Of a DNA stretch of 5,473 nt, positions 1 to 5,473 are shown piece by piece. The notes beneath the pieces are model-generated. The model was not told where the DNA came from. It made no database searches and saw nothing but the letters and a program-made list of their open reading frames with translations. The DNA is from Anaerolineales bacterium UBA2029 (GTDB lineage Bacteria; Chloroflexota; Anaerolineae; Aggregatilineales; Aggregatilineaceae), in the NCBI GenBank assembly GCA_002332795.1, contig DDBP01000385.1, positions 1-5,473 of the forward strand. The letters run 5' to 3'. A program made the position numbers and the translations under genes. Position 1 is the stretch's first letter, and each line of letters opens with the position of its first letter.

Positions 1-137
1 AGTCTCGGCTGGAGAGAGGGCGAGCCGGGCGCAGCGAGGCCGGGGGTGAGGTAAACTGAAGCGAGCCAGCCTTAACGCTTGCTCTAGCCCTGTCCGCTCT
101 TGACCGCTGCGTGGGGGAAGGGAGCGGGGGGTGAGGG
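1..137. other. Non-coding lead upstream of chrA, with G-rich imperfect repeats
   Basis: No plausible gene lies here. The first 52 bases are unusually G-rich and internally repetitive. GCGAGCCGGG at 20-29 is echoed by GCGAGGCCGGG at 34-44, a period of 14 bases. The 10-mer GGGGGTGAGG at 42-51 recurs at 127-136, just before the GTG start at 138. This could be the edge of a dispersed intergenic repeat cut by the window border, but one partial copy cannot establish that. I looked for a promoter for chrA. TTGACC at 102-107 resembles a -35 box, but no -10 box lies at a suitable distance, so none is called. Confidence 0.4.
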
Positions 138-1358
138 GTGAACGGTGCACAACACGATCCAGGGTATAGTGCCATGTCCGCTTCATCTACGCCGGCTGCT
201 GCTCCTGCTTCTACTGTTCCGCCCGCGCCGGGGCATCGCTCCTGGCGCGAAGTGCTGCGGGTAGGCGGCGTCTTTCTGCGCATCGGCGCGACGGCATTCG
301 GCGGACCGGCGGCGCATATTGCCATCATGCGTCACGAACTGGTCGAGCGCCGCCGCTGGGTCTCCGAGCAGCATTTTCTCGATCTGCTCGGCGCGACCAA
401 CCTGATCCCTGGCCCCAATTCCAGCGAAATGACCATGCACATCGGCTATCTGCGGGCTGGTCTGGCAGGGCTGCTGGCAGGCGGTATCGCTTTTGTGCTG
501 CCAGGCATGGTCATCACGCTGATCCTGGCCTGGGTCTATACCCGCTATGGGACGACTCCCGCGGCCAACTGGCTGCTTTATGGCATCAAGCCGGTCATCA
601 TTCCGCTGATCGTGGCGGCGCTGTGGAGTCTGGGGCGCAGGGCCGTCACCGGCGCGCTGACGGCGCTGGTCGGAATACTGGCGCTGGCCTTGTACTTCCT
701 GGGCGTCAACTTCGTGATCGTGCTGGTAGCGGGCGGGCTGACGGTTGCGGCAGGTCGTCGCATCAGGCAGAGGGGCGCGTTGCTGCCCTTCCCACTGCTC
801 GGCCTGGGACTGCCCGCCTCAGCCGTCGGAAGCGGCTTCAGCCTGCTGGCCCTGGCCTGGACGTTCTTCAAAATCGGCGCGTTGCTCTACGGCTCTGGCT
901 ATGTGCTGTTCGCCTTCATGCACGCGGAACTGGTGGAGCGGCACGCCTGGCTGACTGAGCAGGCGCTGATTGACGCGATCGCGGCGGGCCAGATGACGCC
1001 CGGCCCGCTATCCACCACGGCGACCTTTGTCGGCTATCTGCTGGCGGGCGTGCCCGGCGCGATCATCGCCACAGCCGCCTTCTATCTGCCCGCCTTCGTG
1101 ATCGTGGCGCTCAGCAACCCGCTCATCCCGCGCATCCGCAGCTCAAGATCAGTCTCCAGCCTGCTGGATGGGGTCAATGTGGCGGCGCTGGGCCTGATGG
1201 CCGCCGTGACCTGGGAACTGGCGCGCGCGGCTTTTGTGGATGTCTATGCTATACTGCTGGGGGTGCTGGCTGCGCTGTTGCTGTGGCGCTACAGGGTCAG
1301 CGCGGCCACCCTGGTGATCCTGGGCGCAGCGGGCGGCCTGTTAAGCGCGCTGCTGTGA
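138..1358 (+). CDS. chrA: Long-chain CHR-family chromate transporter
   Basis: This is an integral inner-membrane protein of the chromate ion transporter (CHR) family. Characterised members export chromate using the membrane potential and so give chromate resistance. The 406 residues contain two homologous halves, the usual long-chain layout of about 400 aa. Half one (about 43-205) carries FGGPAAHIAIM (54-64) and NLIPGPNSSEM (88-98). Half two (about 236-406) repeats the pattern with YGSGYVLFAFM (251-261) and GQMTPGPLSTT (284-294). HELVERRRW (66-74) is matched by AELVERHAW (263-271). Both halves are rich in hydrophobic helices, about ten in total. The start is uncertain. GTG at 138 is used here, but ATG at 174 (residue 13), with AGGG 9 bases upstream, is equally plausible; conserved sequence begins only near residue 35, after an Ala/Pro-rich tail. 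The YtxH gene follows 61 bases downstream on the same strand. The family also has members of untested function, so the chromate substrate is inferred from homology. Confidence 0.93.
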   Translation: MNGAQHDPGYSAMSASSTPAAAPASTVPPAPGHRSWREVLRVGGVFLRIGATAFGGPAAHIAIMRHELVERRRWVSEQHFLDLLGATNLIPGPNSSEMTMHIGYLRAGLAGLLAGGIAFVLPGMVITLILAWVYTRYGTTPAANWLLYGIKPVIIPLIVAALWSLGRRAVTGALTALVGILALALYFLGVNFVIVLVAGGLTVAAGRRIRQRGALLPFPLLGLGLPASAVGSGFSLLALAWTFFKIGALLYGSGYVLFAFMHAELVERHAWLTEQALIDAIAAGQMTPGPLSTTATFVGYLLAGVPGAIIATAAFYLPAFVIVALSNPLIPRIRSSRSVSSLLDGVNVAALGLMAAVTWELARAAFVDVYAILLGVLAALLLWRYRVSAATLVILGAAGGLLSALL

Positions 1359-1419
1359 CCCTGCCCTGCCCAAAAACACCGGACGGACTATCTGGCCTTG
1401 CTGGAAGTGAGGGGAAGCA

Positions 1420-1641
1420 ATGCGTCGGTTGCTGGCATTTGTCGGGGGAGTCTTGAGCGGGAGCGCGATCGGGACGGCGCTGGCGCTGCTCTTCGCGCCC
1501 TCGTCGGAGCGGAGCATCCCGGCGCGGCTGCGCGCCCGTTACCGGCGGGCGCTGCAGGCTGGCGAGATCGCCGCCGGGCAACGCCGTGCCGAACTCGAAG
1601 CGCAACTGGCGGCGCTCACCGGTCGCAAGGCAGAACGCTGA
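1420..1641 (+). CDS. Small YtxH-domain membrane protein
   Basis: This 73-aa protein has one hydrophobic N-terminal segment (about residues 5-26, rich in Gly, Ala and Leu) ending in LLFAPSSER (23-31). It continues as a charged, probably helical or coiled-coil tail rich in Arg, Ala, Glu and Gln. The small-residue membrane segment with spaced glycines (FVGGVLSGSAIGTALALLFAP) leading into an APxS turn is the hallmark of YtxH-like proteins, many of which are general-stress or envelope-associated small proteins of unknown biochemical role. GAGGGG lies 6 bases before the ATG and fixes the start. It sits 61 bases after chrA on the same strand, so co-transcription is possible. Its stop codon is 32 bases from the convergent permease stop. 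The short tail puts it at the small end of the family. No specific function or link to chromate can be claimed. Confidence 0.8.
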   Translation: MRRLLAFVGGVLSGSAIGTALALLFAPSSERSIPARLRARYRRALQAGEIAAGQRRAELEAQLAALTGRKAER

Positions 1642-1647
1642 CGCGAC

Positions 1648-1673
1648 GGCTGGCCGGTGTTGTTGGCCCTGCC
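1648..1673. terminator. Imperfect GC-rich hairpin between convergent genes
   Basis: Almost the whole 32-base gap between the two convergent stop codons can fold. GGCTGGCC (1648-1655) pairs with GGCCCTGCC (1665-1673) around a 9-base loop, with one mismatch and one bulged base, giving about seven G-C pairs. Its position suits a shared bidirectional terminator for the YtxH and permease transcripts. There is no T-run on either side, so it does not fit the classic intrinsic terminator and may only be a weak stop or an mRNA 3'-end structure. Confidence 0.33.
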
Positions 1674-2531
1674 TCAGCGAATGGTGCGGCGGGTGCGCGG
1701 ATCGGTCAGATCGCGCAGGCCGTCTCCGATGAAGTTGAGCGCCATCACCACGGTGAAGATGGCAATGCCCGGAAACGTGCTCAGCCACCACTGATCGTAA
1801 TGATCGATCCCGTCGGAGACCATGCGCCCCCACTCCGGCGAAGACGGCTCTGGCCCCAGGCCAAGGAAGCTCAGCCCGGCGAAGATCAGGATGGCGTTGC
1901 CGATGTCCAGTGTGGCCATGACCAGTGCCGGAGCCAGACAATTGGGCAGCACCGTCGAGAAGAGAATGCGCGCCGGCGAAGCGCCAATGGCCCGCGCCGA
2001 GGTCACATATTCGTTGGACTTGACGCTGATCACCAGGCTGCGCACCACACGGGCATAGTTCGGCCACCACACGATCACCATGGCAATCACCGCGTTGTTG
2101 ACGCTCGGCCCCAGCGCTGCCGCGATGGCCATGGCCAGGATGATGATGGGAAAGGCCATGAAGATTTCGGTGAAGCGCATCAGCAGTTCGTCCCACACGC
2201 CGCCAATGTAACCGGCCAGCGCCCCAAAGAGGGTGCCGATGATCGTGGCACTGGTGATCACCAGCAGGCCCGCCGGTAGCGAGGTGCGCCCGCCGTAGAG
2301 CACGCGCGAGAGCACGTCGCGGCCAAGCTGATCCGTCCCAAAAAGATGACGCTCGCTCGGCCCTTGCAGGCGCTCCATCACATTCTGACGCAAGGGGTCG
2401 GCGGGGGCGATGTGCGCTGCGCCCAGCGAGATCAACACCCAGGCCAGACAGATGATCAGGCCCACCACCATCAGCGGATTTTGCCGTGCCCGGTTGCGAA
2501 TGACACGCCAGTTGTTGTCCGACAGTCTCAT
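1674..2531 (-). CDS. dppC: ABC transporter permease, DppC/OppC type
   Basis: This is the second membrane subunit of a peptide/nickel-type ABC importer in the cytoplasmic membrane. The 285 aa match the usual family length. The N-terminus (about 10-50) is the OppC_N-type segment with one membrane helix (about 18-38). HLFGTDQLGRDVLSRVLYGG (62-81) is the signature that follows it in DppC proteins. The permease core has about five further helices, and the EAA loop that docks the ATPase is at 174-197 (EYVTSARAIGASPARI onward, with the central Gly present). The family-typical end NFIGDGLRDLTDPR lies at 266-279. The ATG overlaps the dppB stop by 4 bases (ATGA at 2528-2531), indicating translational coupling. 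No ATPase gene follows; the next gene is convergent. The substrate cannot be read from the sequence: dipeptides, oligopeptides, nickel and some sugars are all carried by relatives, so the symbol denotes family only. Confidence 0.95.
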   Translation of the reverse strand: MRLSDNNWRVIRNRARQNPLMVVGLIICLAWVLISLGAAHIAPADPLRQNVMERLQGPSERHLFGTDQLGRDVLSRVLYGGRTSLPAGLLVITSATIIGTLFGALAGYIGGVWDELLMRFTEIFMAFPIIILAMAIAAALGPSVNNAVIAMVIVWWPNYARVVRSLVISVKSNEYVTSARAIGASPARILFSTVLPNCLAPALVMATLDIGNAILIFAGLSFLGLGPEPSSPEWGRMVSDGIDHYDQWWLSTFPGIAIFTVVMALNFIGDGLRDLTDPRTRRTIR

Positions 2532-3547
2532 GCCTGACGCAGCCTCGGATCGAGCCAGTAGTACAGAATGTCCACGATCAGGTTCATCACCACGAAGATG
2601 ATGGCGGTCAACATGCTCACGCCCATGAGCACGGGGAAGTCGAGCGTGCGGGCGGCGTTGTAGGCGTAACGCCCGATGCCTTCCCAGGCGAAGATGGTCT
2701 CGGTGAGCACTGCCCCCGATAGCAGGTTGCCGTAGGACAGGCCGATGATGGTCACCACCGGCATCAGCGCGTTGCGCAGGCCGTGCCGGACGATCACCGT
2801 CCGCTCGCGCAGGCCCTTGCTGCGCGCCGTGTTCATGTACTCCATCGAGAGCACTTCCAGCATCGAGGAGCGCGTGATGCGGGTGATCAGTCCGGCAGAA
2901 TACGCGCCCAGCACCAGCGACGGCAGGATCAGGTGTTCCAGCGCGTTGCGGAAGGTGCGCCAGTCGCCAGCCAGCAGGCTATCTACCGTATACAGGCCGG
3001 TGACGTGAGGGGGCGGCGGAATCCGGGCATCCAGACGGCCTGGTCCCGGCACGACTCCCCAGCGCAGATACAGCAGGATCAGGCCGACCAGCGCCAGCCA
3101 GAAGACAGGCGCGCTCACCCCGATCAGCGAGAGGACACGGACAATGAAGTCTATGGGGCGGTTGCGCCACACCGCTGAAATTACCCCAAAGGCAACCCCT
3201 GCCACCAGGCTGACCAGAATGCCGAACGTCGCCAGTTCGATGGTGGCGGGCAGGAAGCGCTGCAATTCGTCGCTGACCGGGCGGCGGCTGCGAATGGACG
3301 TGCCCAGGTCGCCCTGCAGCACGTTCGACAGATAGGTCAGGTACTGCACGTGCAGTGGCTCGTCCAGGCCCCACTTCTGCCGGAAGGCAGCCACGATCTC
3401 CGGGTCGGCGGCGGCGCGCTCGCCGAGATTGGCGGCGGTGGGGTCGGCGGGGATGGCGTGCGAGATGAGGAAAGCGACCAGCGAGATACCAACCAGGAGA
3501 GGAATCATCAACAGCAGGCGGCGTGCCAGAAACTGGTAGAGCGACAT
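2528..3547 (-). CDS. dppB: ABC transporter permease, DppB/OppB type
   Basis: This is the first membrane subunit of the same importer, with 339 aa (typical for DppB). The N-terminal helix (about 9-30) is followed by the periplasmic or external stretch with QYLTYLSNVLQGDLGTSI (68-85), a strong family marker. The permease core starts at LPATIELATFGILVSLVAG (99-117). The ATPase-docking EAA loop is at 236-263 (EYMNTARSKGLRERTVIVRH onward). TETIFAWEGIGR (282-293) and the terminal YYWLDPRLR (329-337) are also characteristic. The start ATG is supported by GAGGG (3552-3556), 4 bases away, and by the standard N-terminus with its Arg-rich turn before the first helix. It lies 79 bases after the binding-protein stop, across a strong hairpin, and overlaps dppC by 4 bases. 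Function as a permease is secure, the substrate is not. Confidence 0.96.
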   Translation of the reverse strand: MSLYQFLARRLLLMIPLLVGISLVAFLISHAIPADPTAANLGERAAADPEIVAAFRQKWGLDEPLHVQYLTYLSNVLQGDLGTSIRSRRPVSDELQRFLPATIELATFGILVSLVAGVAFGVISAVWRNRPIDFIVRVLSLIGVSAPVFWLALVGLILLYLRWGVVPGPGRLDARIPPPPHVTGLYTVDSLLAGDWRTFRNALEHLILPSLVLGAYSAGLITRITRSSMLEVLSMEYMNTARSKGLRERTVIVRHGLRNALMPVVTIIGLSYGNLLSGAVLTETIFAWEGIGRYAYNAARTLDFPVLMGVSMLTAIIFVVMNLIVDILYYWLDPRLRQA

Positions 3548-3573
3548 GCGGCCCTCTGAGTCTCAGAAAATCA

Positions 3574-3607
3574 GGCGGCGGGATTCCGGCCACGAGATCC
3601 CGCCGCC
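3574..3607 (-). terminator. Intercistronic hairpin after the binding-protein gene (attenuator or mRNA stabiliser)
   Basis: A perfect 11-bp inverted repeat, GGCGGCGGGAT (3574-3584) with ATCCCGCCGCC (3597-3607), encloses a 12-base loop. Read on the minus strand it begins 19 bases after the binding-protein stop codon. It is followed by TGATTTTC, a short T4 run (3567-3570). This layout resembles a leaky intrinsic terminator, or a 3'-end structure protecting the binding-protein message from exonuclease, as known between binding-protein and permease genes in other ABC operons. Either role would give more binding protein than permease. The hairpin is seen directly; its effect is inferred. The T-run is too short for a full terminator. 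Confidence 0.6.
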
Positions 3608-3626
3608 GACAGGTCATACCACGCGG

Positions 3627-5201
3627 TTACCGATACAGCAGCGTCAGGTCTACGCGCCACTGCCCGTTGTAGGCGAAGCCCTTCAGGTCGCTGCGGAAGG
3701 CGAAGTGCACGCCCGGCTGGAACAGCGGCACGAACGGGCCGTTCTGCTGTTCGTAAAGCTGAATCTGGCGGAACAGCTCGTTGCGCTTGGCGGCGTCGGT
3801 TTCGACCTTCACGGCGTCGCGCAAGGCCAGGATTTCGGGATCGGCGTTTTCGTCCGTCCAGTTGGCGCGCTTACCGACCACGCCGCCTGGCAGGAACTCC
3901 ACGTAGTCCAGCGTATCCTGATAGTCGGGGTTCCACAGCCACAGGCTAAAGCCCTGCCTGCCGCCCCGGTACGCTTCCAGCGACATCTGGAATTCTTGCG
4001 GCACCAGATTGACCTTGATCCCCACTTCGGCCAGGTCGGCCTGCACCTTCTGGGCGACCACGTTGAAGTCCGTGCCGATGTAGTTCCAGTCCGGATATTC
4101 CAGGTTGATTTCGAAGCCGTCCGGATAGCCTGCCTCGGCCAGCAGGCTGCGCGCCATGTCGAGATCGCGCGGCAACGCCTCAGACGGGTCGAGCGCGCCG
4201 GCAAAGCCGATGGGCACCATCGCCGCGGGGGTGTTGGCACCCTTGCCGCTGAGGATGCGCAGTTCCTCGTAGTTCATGGCGTAGCGGATGGCGCGCTGCA
4301 CCAACCGGTTGCTGACTGGCCCGCCGATGGCCGGGTCCTGGTTGCACAGCAGGAAGATCAGGGTATCGCTCTGCGTGGAGAAAACCTCGATATCCGGATT
4401 GGCCTCAAAGGCGGGCACCTGGTCGGCGATCACGTCCATGGCGATGTCAATATCGCCTGCTTCCAGGGCCAGCTTCTGGGTAGAAGTCTCCGGCAGGTTG
4501 CGGATGATGATGCGGTCGAAGTAGGGCGGTTCGCCCCAGTAGTTGGGGTTGCGCACCAGCACCGTCTGCACCGTCGGATCGTAGCTTTCGACCATGTAGG
4601 GGCCAGTGCCCGCCGAATGCGACATCAGCCATTCTTCGGCGGTATCCGTCTCCGCGGCGTCGGGGGCGTCCGTGCCGCCGTGTGCCCGCACCTCGTCGGC
4701 GTTGAGGACAGAGAAGGCATCGAAGATCAGCTTGGCCAGGATGGCCGGGTCGGGCTGCGAGAGCGTCAGCACGACGGTCAGGTCGTCCGCCGCCTCCACG
4801 CTGGCGATGGTGTCGGCCAGGAAGGACGGGTTGCCCTTCAGGTTCTTCATGCGGTTGAAGCTGAAGACCACATCCTCGGCGGTCAGCGGATCGCCGTTGG
4901 AGAACACCACATCGTCGCGCAGCTTGAAAGTATAGACCAGGCCGTCCTCAGAGATTTCCCAGCTTTCGGCCAGGTTCGGCAGAATCTCGCTCACCGAGTC
5001 CGAGGGGAAGGTGACCAGTGTGTCGTAGACGGAGTGATGGATCAGCGACCCGCCCGGTTCATAGGCCCGGCTGGGGTCCAACGACTTGTAGTCCTCCGAA
5101 AGACCAACGACCAGAACCTTTTCTTCGCCCTGAGCGCTGATGGAACCCATCGCCGTCAGGCTCAACACAACGACCAGTAACAAAACTAACAAGCGGCGCA
5201 T
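3627..5201 (-). CDS. ABC transporter solute-binding protein, family 5 (DppA/OppA/NikA type)
   Basis: This extracellular receptor delivers a ligand, probably a peptide or similar solute, to the DppB/DppC-type permeases encoded next to it. The 524 residues start with a signal peptide: MRR, a Leu/Val-rich core (4-18) and a likely cut near residues 22-24 (SISAQG). There is no lipobox cysteine; the only Cys is residue 286. The binding fold follows, with family-5 signatures DGLVYTFKLRDDVVFSNGDP (86-105), LTAEDVVFSFNRM (106-118), GTGPYMVESY (198-207), VRNPNYW (216-222) and ARSLLAEAGYPDGFEI (350-365). The length is normal for the family. The reading frame is open to ATG 5288, but ATG 5201 is chosen: it has a near-perfect Shine-Dalgarno and a canonical signal peptide immediately follows it. 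The 29 upstream codons cover that Shine-Dalgarno and look like leader. It is the first gene of the operon. The protein is probably anchored or retained by contact with the permease, or free in a periplasm; the ligand is unknown. Confidence 0.95.
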   Translation of the reverse strand: MRRLLVLLLVVVLSLTAMGSISAQGEEKVLVVGLSEDYKSLDPSRAYEPGGSLIHHSVYDTLVTFPSDSVSEILPNLAESWEISEDGLVYTFKLRDDVVFSNGDPLTAEDVVFSFNRMKNLKGNPSFLADTIASVEAADDLTVVLTLSQPDPAILAKLIFDAFSVLNADEVRAHGGTDAPDAAETDTAEEWLMSHSAGTGPYMVESYDPTVQTVLVRNPNYWGEPPYFDRIIIRNLPETSTQKLALEAGDIDIAMDVIADQVPAFEANPDIEVFSTQSDTLIFLLCNQDPAIGGPVSNRLVQRAIRYAMNYEELRILSGKGANTPAAMVPIGFAGALDPSEALPRDLDMARSLLAEAGYPDGFEINLEYPDWNYIGTDFNVVAQKVQADLAEVGIKVNLVPQEFQMSLEAYRGGRQGFSLWLWNPDYQDTLDYVEFLPGGVVGKRANWTDENADPEILALRDAVKVETDAAKRNELFRQIQLYEQQNGPFVPLFQPGVHFAFRSDLKGFAYNGQWRVDLTLLYR

Positions 5202-5205
5202 ATTT

Positions 5206-5213
5206 CCCTCCTT
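5206..5213 (-). promoter_or_regulatory. Strong ribosome binding site of the solute-binding protein
   Basis: Read on the minus strand, AAGGAGGG ends 4 bases before the ATG at 5201. The AAGGAGG core is a perfect anti-16S match with spacing of 5. It decides the start of the binding-protein gene against the longer frame from 5288, and it predicts high translation. The downstream dppB (GAGGG) and dppC sites are clearly weaker, consistent with excess binding protein. Confidence 0.85.
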
Positions 5214-5267
5214 GAAATAAATGCCCGCTGCATGGTGAAGACCACGTTGACCGGCAAGACGATCGGG

Positions 5268-5281
5268 AACGGTTGGCCGTT
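5268..5281. promoter_or_regulatory. Short palindrome in the binding-protein leader, possible operator
   Basis: AACGG (5268-5272) and CCGTT (5277-5281) form a 5-bp inverted repeat around TTGG, 14 bases in all. It lies just downstream of the extended -10 candidate at 5292-5300, where a repressor could block transcription or the RNA could form a small stem. It is short enough to arise by chance, and no regulator gene is in the window. Confidence 0.22.
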
Positions 5282-5291
5282 GAAACAAATC

Positions 5292-5300
5292 CTTATACCA
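5292..5300 (-). promoter_or_regulatory. Candidate extended -10 promoter (P2) for the ABC operon
   Basis: On the minus strand TGGTATAAG fits the extended -10 pattern TGn plus a hexamer that matches TATAAT at five of six positions. No good -35 box lies 16-18 bases upstream, which extended -10 promoters can tolerate. The expected transcript would start near 5285 and leave a leader of about 84 bases before the ATG. It is an alternative to, or a second promoter with, the candidate at 5348-5376. Confidence 0.35.
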
Positions 5301-5347
5301 ACCAGAGTCTCGGAAGATGCCCGGTTGTTCCGGTCTGAGATACTTTC

Positions 5348-5376
5348 AATATAGTATGTCCAGACCCGTTACGCAA
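5348..5376 (-). promoter_or_regulatory. Candidate sigma-70-type promoter (P1) for the ABC operon
   Basis: On the minus strand TTGCGT (5371-5376) is followed after exactly 17 bases by TATATT (5348-5353). The -10 box matches the consensus at five of six positions; the -35 box keeps TTG only. It is a local A+T-rich spot in a high-G+C background, which favours a promoter. The transcript would start near 5341, giving a leader of about 140 bases. The consensus of the host sigma factor is unknown. Confidence 0.42.
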
Positions 5377-5473
5377 CCATCCTGGCGGGTCGTCTCTTGT
5401 ATGTTTTGCACAATCCTTCGCGAGCGCAGGGGGCAGGAATTCACCACAGAATGCAAGGCGCGCCAGCGCCGGG
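5377..5473. other. Intergenic sequence at the right edge, no gene seen
   Basis: No reading frame with a start, ribosome binding site or recognisable protein is visible in either direction, and no tRNA or clear terminator was found. The stretch probably belongs to the region upstream of the ABC operon, or to the edge of a neighbouring gene outside the window. Confidence 0.4.

Noticed and set aside
165..170. TATAGT before the ATG at 174, resembling a -10 box
   Set aside because: It is too close to the ATG at 174 to leave any leader, has no -35 partner, and lies inside the coding region if the GTG at 138 is the start.
1247..1255. TGCTATACT inside the end of chrA, resembling an extended -10 promoter for the YtxH gene
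   Set aside because: It lies within coding sequence (Tyr-Ala-Ile-Leu codons), 165 bases before the YtxH start, with no -35 box. The only oddity is the use of a rare ATA codon, so it is too weak to call.
1297..2196. A 299-codon minus-strand frame overlapping dppC, the YtxH gene and the end of chrA
   Set aside because: It is an out-of-frame shadow of dppC with low-complexity Arg/Gly/His-rich sequence and no family resemblance, and it conflicts with three supported genes.
1398..2279. A 293-codon plus-strand frame across the YtxH gene and the antisense of dppC
   Set aside because: Over dppC it is again the codon-register mirror of the real gene. It is rich in Arg, Gly, His and Gln, has no domain, and would overlap the YtxH gene, which has its own start and ribosome binding site.
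2979..3617. A 212-codon minus-strand frame overlapping dppB
   Set aside because: It is an out-of-frame shadow of dppB, rich in Arg and Pro, running through the intercistronic hairpin. It has no domain, and dppB is well supported over the same bases.
3546..5180. A 544-codon open frame on the plus strand, antisense to the whole binding-protein gene
   Set aside because: Its codons are in exact register with those of the minus-strand gene, so its stops would need TTA, CTA or TCA in the real gene; these are rare in a high-G+C gene, and a long mirror frame is expected. The protein has no recognisable domain, while the minus-strand gene has clear family motifs, a signal peptide and a strong ribosome binding site.
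5221..5233. ATGC/GCAT small stem near the binding-protein start, considered as a riboswitch expression platform
   Set aside because: Only four base pairs with a five-base loop. No known aptamer core or T-run accompanies it, so a riboswitch cannot be supported.
5202..5288. N-terminal extension of the binding protein to an ATG at 5288
   Set aside because: The extra 29 codons include the AAGGAGG site in front of the ATG at 5201 and would place polar sequence before the signal peptide. The shorter start explains both signals.

Overview
The window is a compact bacterial segment of about 5.5 kb with high G+C (roughly 60% by eye). It carries five protein-coding genes in two convergent blocks. No RNA gene, CRISPR array, transposase or phage gene is visible. 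The gene content (long two-domain chromate transporter, small YtxH-type membrane protein, and a family-5 peptide/nickel-type ABC operon whose binding protein has no lipobox) would fit an environmental bacterium such as a Chloroflexota/Anaerolineae member. That placement is a weak inference, because the window has no phylogenetic marker.

Plus-strand block (1-1641): a non-coding lead of about 137 bases begins with a G-rich, imperfectly repeated stretch. It is followed by a long-chain CHR-family chromate transporter (chrA, up to 406 aa) and, 61 bases later, by a 73-aa YtxH-domain protein with its own clear ribosome binding site.

Minus-strand block (5473 down to 1674): a 272-base upstream region holds two candidate promoters, a small palindrome and a near-perfect Shine-Dalgarno. 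It is followed by a family-5 extracellular solute-binding protein (524 aa), a 79-base gap containing an 11-bp GC-rich hairpin, a DppB-type permease (339 aa) and a DppC-type permease (285 aa). The two permease genes overlap by 4 bases. The blocks meet tail to tail with 32 bases between stop codons, and an imperfect GC-rich hairpin lies in that gap.

Together the minus-strand genes make the binding and membrane parts of one importer for peptides or a similar small solute. The two ATPase subunits usually encoded next to such permeases are absent: the permease operon ends against the convergent YtxH gene. The transporter must therefore use ATPases encoded elsewhere. The hairpin after the binding-protein gene probably sets the usual excess of binding protein over permease. 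I found no convincing evidence of an undescribed system. The points most worth a second look are the missing ATPases, the intercistronic hairpin and the upstream control region.
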